In this document: piece by piece, positions 6,147 through 8,917 of the stretch
How positions within the stretch are numbered: position 1 is the stretch's first letter
Layout: every line of letters begins with the position of its first letter
Assembly: GCA_947589175.1 (NCBI GenBank)
Contig: CANPZR010000097.1
Coordinates: 1-8,917 of the forward strand
DNA length: 8,917 bases
Direction: 5' to 3'
Source: an uncultured Lachnospiraceae bacterium
Lineage (GTDB): Bacteria > Bacillota > Clostridia > Lachnospirales > Lachnospiraceae
Position numbers and translations under genes: made by a program
The notes under the pieces: generated by a model
Seen by the model: only the letters and a program-made list of their open reading frames with translations
Told to the model about the DNA's origin: nothing
Databases searched by the model: none

Positions 6147-7684
6147 TGGCGGTGGAGAGAAAACGAAAAGGGAAAATAATAGGATGGATTGCGGCGGCAA
6201 TTGTTCTGGCGGGGGCGGTCTGCGTGGGAGTCATGGCGGCGTTAGGCGTGTTTCACCATCCGCGGCTGGACGCCTATGCGCTGCTGGCTCAGATTCCAGA
6301 AAAGCTGGCGCAGTCTCCCTGGGACGAGTACCTGGGCACGGATCAACTGACCCGGGATATGCTCGAGAAGGGAAGCGACGTAGAGCTCAAACTGGAAAAT
6401 ATCGAACTGAGCGATAAATTTGAAGGACTTCTGAGAGCGGGGATGGATAAAAAGGTGGCGGACACGTTTTTGCATCTGTCGGATTATTTGCTGGATGTGG
6501 GGGTACAGGTGGATCCGAATCAGGCAAAGACCCGGTGTACTGCCAGCGTGGCAAAGGACGATGTGAGGCTGAATGCAGATTATTATGAGGATGAGGATTC
6601 CGTGCATTTTATGTATCCGGAGCTTCTTCCCGGCAAGGTTCTGGTGCAGAATAAAACCGAAGCGGACGTCGCATATCCCGAGGCTCAGATGAACGAGATC
6701 CGCCGGGATATGCCGGGCTTTTTGGCGCGGGAGTGTGTAAAGCTGTGGGACGACATTGACTGCCAGAAGGTCAAGGGGGAGAAGGAGGCCTACGAGCTCA
6801 CGGTTCCGGTGGACACAATCGTGCAGGCGGCCGATGATTTTGTGGACCATGTTTCTGAGTACGATGAGGTCATTGCTTTTTATGAAACGAGTCAGGATGA
6901 TGCCGTCAGCGGGGAGAAATGGGCCGACGAACAGAAAAAGACCATTGGAAACGCGAGCAAGGAGTGGAAGGATATCCACGTTTTTGTCTATGGTGAAAAA
7001 AAGGAGCTGACCTCCGTGAAGGTTTCGGAGGATCAGGTGGAGTGCGCTCTTGAATTTACCGGCGGGGAGACGGATGGGGAAGAGGGAAGTTCCGGCGTTC
7101 ACTTGAATCTTTTCGTCGATGATTGGGAGTATGTGGACGTCTTTTGGGAGAATAAAAAGACGGACGTGTGCCAGTCCTCTTTGGATATCGCGGCGGAGGG
7201 AAAAGCGTTTTCCAATACCGGAATATCTGTCCAGACGCAGTGGACCTTCGATTCGGCGGATAATTCTTTTGATGTAGATGTGACGGCAGCCATTGCCGGT
7301 GAATCGGCAGCCACAACGGCAGTTGCAACATCAAAATCATTAGTTGAGGAAGATGGTTCATCCGCAGATGCGTTCGGCGTATTGCCCCAGCAGAATGTAA
7401 ATGTCCTGAATCTGACCTGCCGGGGAACCATAAAGGATCTGAAGCCGGGGACGTCTCTCACCTATGGAGTGGACGAGCTGACGGTGGGGTGGAATGGAGC
7501 CGAGGTACTCACGCTGTCGGCGGAGCTGCGCCAGAGCGTGCTGGATCATGCGGTGAACGCGCCGGAGGGAGAGGAGATTTCCGAGCTCTCGACAAAGGAT
7601 TCTCTGACACTGTATGTCAATCTCGCCGCCCTGCTGGAGCAGCTGAAGCTGTCCTATTTATATGATACATGGGGGGTACAGTGA
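6143..7684 (+). CDS. Membrane-anchored extracytoplasmic protein of unrecognised family
   Basis: I do not recognise this 513-residue protein. It begins with a basic stretch (RKRKGK, 6-11) and a single hydrophobic segment (about 12-36, IIGWIAAAIVLAGAV...). The rest is a long acidic region of about 475 residues with mixed helical and beta-like character, so the predicted topology is a signal anchor with the bulk outside the membrane. Cysteines are scattered and form no metal motif. A linker-like stretch rich in Ala, Thr and Ser (around 384-413) separates two parts. The last part ends in a helix (LAALLEQLKLSYLYDTW). Start choice is uncertain: ATG at 6143 and 6146 and GTG at 6152 are all in frame, and the GAAAGG at 6137-6142 suits the later ones better by spacing. 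It overlaps PAP2 by four bases and shares one base with the next gene, so it is made with them. A surface or scaffold role is only a guess. Confidence 0.8.
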   Translation: MMAVERKRKGKIIGWIAAAIVLAGAVCVGVMAALGVFHHPRLDAYALLAQIPEKLAQSPWDEYLGTDQLTRDMLEKGSDVELKLENIELSDKFEGLLRAGMDKKVADTFLHLSDYLLDVGVQVDPNQAKTRCTASVAKDDVRLNADYYEDEDSVHFMYPELLPGKVLVQNKTEADVAYPEAQMNEIRRDMPGFLARECVKLWDDIDCQKVKGEKEAYELTVPVDTIVQAADDFVDHVSEYDEVIAFYETSQDDAVSGEKWADEQKKTIGNASKEWKDIHVFVYGEKKELTSVKVSEDQVECALEFTGGETDGEEGSSGVHLNLFVDDWEYVDVFWENKKTDVCQSSLDIAAEGKAFSNTGISVQTQWTFDSADNSFDVDVTAAIAGESAATTAVATSKSLVEEDGSSADAFGVLPQQNVNVLNLTCRGTIKDLKPGTSLTYGVDELTVGWNGAEVLTLSAELRQSVLDHAVNAPEGEEISELSTKDSLTLYVNLAALLEQLKLSYLYDTWGVQ

Positions 7685-7860
7685 TGGATTCGGATTGTGA
7701 ATTTTGCGCGTTTTATGTATACGACGATGAGGGATACGCGGAGTGCGAGGTGAATCTCGATGAGGATGAGATGGCGCGGTTCTACAGCTCCTCTCGCAAG
7801 AGATGCCCCTTTTTCCAGGCGGATGATGAGTACAAGATTGTGAGAAAGCAGAATGGCTGA
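7684..7860 (+). CDS. Small four-cysteine acidic protein (DUF6472-like)
   Basis: This 58-residue protein starts at the ATG at 7684, which shares its A with the preceding TGA stop (TGATG). GGGGGG at 7671-7676 gives a seven-base spacer. An ATG at 7669 would add five residues but would include that ribosome binding site. It contains C5-x2-C8-x12-C21-x19-C41-P, a spacing that could hold one zinc ion or an Fe-S cluster, plus the acidic motif NLDEDEMARF (24-33) and a terminal DEYKIVRKQ. From memory this pattern matches DUF6472, a family of tiny proteins common in Lachnospiraceae with no known function; the family label could not be checked. There is no signal peptide or membrane segment, so it is probably cytoplasmic. 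It lies between the anchored protein and the MATE transporter, 17 bases before the latter. Confidence 0.8.
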   Translation: MDSDCEFCAFYVYDDEGYAECEVNLDEDEMARFYSSSRKRCPFFQADDEYKIVRKQNG

Positions 7861-7877
7861 AAGGGGCGGGACAGACT

Positions 7878-8917
7878 ATGGTTACTAATTTGACAGAGGG
7901 TAAGGTGAGCTCGGTTCTCTGGCGGTTCACGATACCGCTGTTTGTCAGCGTGGTATTTCAACAGATGTACAATATGGCGGACAGCGCCATTGCCGGAAAG
8001 TTCGCCGGGGAGAGCGCGCTGGCGGCCGTGGGGGCCTCCTATCCCATCACCATGATTTTTATGGCGGTGGCGCTGGGGAGCAACGTGGGCTGCTCGGTGG
8101 TCATCTCCCGGTATTTTGGGGGCGGGCAGTACCGCAAGATGAAGACGGCGATCACGACCACCCTCATTGTGAGCGCGGTGCTCGCGGCAGTGCTGACGGT
8201 GGCGGGACTCCTCTTGTCCGCGCCCCTGATGCGCCTGATCCGCACGCCGGCAGACATATTCAATCAGGGAAATCTCTATCTGAAGATTTACATAGCGGGA
8301 CTGCTCTTTCTGTTCCTCTATAATGTGTGCACGGGCATTTTCACATCCCTGGGCGATTCGCGGACGCCGCTGTATTTTCTGATCGGTTCCTCTCTGGGGA
8401 ATATCGGTCTGGACCTTTTGTTCGTGGCGGTCTTTGGGCTCGGCGTGGCCGGCGTGGCATGGGCGACCTTTATCGCGCAGGGCATCGCCTGTATTCTGGC
8501 GGCGGCGACCCTGTACAGGCGGGTACGGGGCATCGCGACTCCCGGTCCCAGGCCGGTTCTGTACTCCCACGCCATGTTCAAGAGAATCTGCTACATCGCC
8601 ATTCCCAGCATTTTGCAGCAGAGCTTTGTGTCTGTGGGAAATCTGTTTATCCAGGGACTTGTCAACAGCTTTGGCTCCGATGTGCTGGCGGGCTATTCCG
8701 CCGCCGTGAAGCTGAATAATTTTGCCATTACCTCCTTTTCCACCATGAGCAACGGAATTTCCAGCTTTACCGCCCAGAATCTGGGCGTGGGGAATATAGA
8801 GCGGGTGAAAAAGGGATTCCGCGTGGGATGCCGGATGGTGTGGGGAATCGCCATACCCTTTATCCTGCTGTATTTCTTCTGCGGCTTTTATATCATGAAT
8901 TTATTTCTCCAGAACCC
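7878..8917 (+). CDS. MATE-family multidrug/metabolite efflux transporter (3' partial)
   Basis: The frame stays open from the ATG at 7878 to the right edge, giving 346 residues of a protein family usually around 440-460 long, so about three quarters is present. The N-terminus shows the MATE pattern: LWRFTIPLFVSVVFQQMYNMADS (conserved P20, Q28/Q29 and D35), then a second helix region ending in GCSVVISRYFGGG. Several long hydrophobic segments follow, and SFVSVGNLFIQGLVNSFGSD begins the second half-repeat. MATE proteins exchange Na+ or H+ for cationic drugs or metabolites across the inner membrane; the substrate here cannot be told. AAGGGG at 7861-7866 is a plausible ribosome binding site, with a rather long spacer of about 11 bases. 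The 17-base gap to the small Cys4 gene suggests co-transcription. Several minus-strand reading frames overlap it and are artefacts. Confidence 0.93.
   Translation, partial: MVTNLTEGKVSSVLWRFTIPLFVSVVFQQMYNMADSAIAGKFAGESALAAVGASYPITMIFMAVALGSNVGCSVVISRYFGGGQYRKMKTAITTTLIVSAVLAAVLTVAGLLLSAPLMRLIRTPADIFNQGNLYLKIYIAGLLFLFLYNVCTGIFTSLGDSRTPLYFLIGSSLGNIGLDLLFVAVFGLGVAGVAWATFIAQGIACILAAATLYRRVRGIATPGPRPVLYSHAMFKRICYIAIPSILQQSFVSVGNLFIQGLVNSFGSDVLAGYSAAVKLNNFAITSFSTMSNGISSFTAQNLGVGNIERVKKGFRVGCRMVWGIAIPFILLYFFCGFYIMNLFLQN

Noticed and set aside
7782..8570. 262-codon minus-strand frame opposite the small protein and transporter genes
   Set aside because: The + strand carries a clear MATE transporter open to the window edge; the antisense product is Arg/His/Gln-rich with no domain.

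Overview
The window looks like a chromosomal segment from an anaerobic Bacillota of class Clostridia, most likely family Lachnospiraceae. The reasons are an [FeFe]-hydrogenase trimer of the HndA/HndC/HndD (HydABC) type, strong AAGGAGG ribosome binding sites, a sigma-A type promoter, GC-rich third codon positions, and a 58-residue four-cysteine protein that I recall as typical of Lachnospiraceae. The species assignment is inference. All genes are on the + strand. No RNA gene, CRISPR array, insertion sequence or phage gene was seen.

Region 1 (1-4112) is the 3' part of a hydrogenase operon. It holds a NuoE/HndA-like [2Fe-2S] subunit whose N-terminus lies off the left edge. Next is a 629-residue NuoF/HndC-like flavoprotein carrying an HndB-like N-terminal [2Fe-2S] domain and a C-terminal 2x[4Fe-4S] ferredoxin domain. 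Third is a 579-residue HndD-like [FeFe]-hydrogenase with all H-cluster and accessory-cluster ligands. The first two genes overlap by 11 bases and the third starts 5 bases after the second. A strong intrinsic terminator closes the unit. Together they would form a soluble complex coupling NAD(P)(H), probably with ferredoxin, to H2 formation or oxidation, by electron bifurcation or confurcation.

Region 2 (4165-8917) begins with a near-consensus promoter. It carries a secreted GHL10/DigH-like glycosidase with a C-terminal Ig-like domain, then a short patch of three degenerate direct repeats. After that come a PAP2-family membrane phosphatase, a large membrane-anchored extracytoplasmic protein I do not recognise, a tiny four-cysteine protein and the first three quarters of a MATE-family transporter. 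PAP2, the anchored protein and the small protein overlap by 4 and 1 bases, and the MATE gene follows after 17 bases, so these four are very probably co-transcribed and translationally coupled. The common theme appears to be the cell envelope (glycan cleavage, polyprenyl or lipid phosphate removal, export), but a shared pathway is inference.

Most of the window is ordinary. The points most worth a second look are the Glu-to-Gly change in the nucleotide-binding motif of the hydrogenase flavoprotein, the unrecognised anchored protein in its tightly coupled operon, the small Cys4 protein, and the repeat patch between 5499 and 5557.
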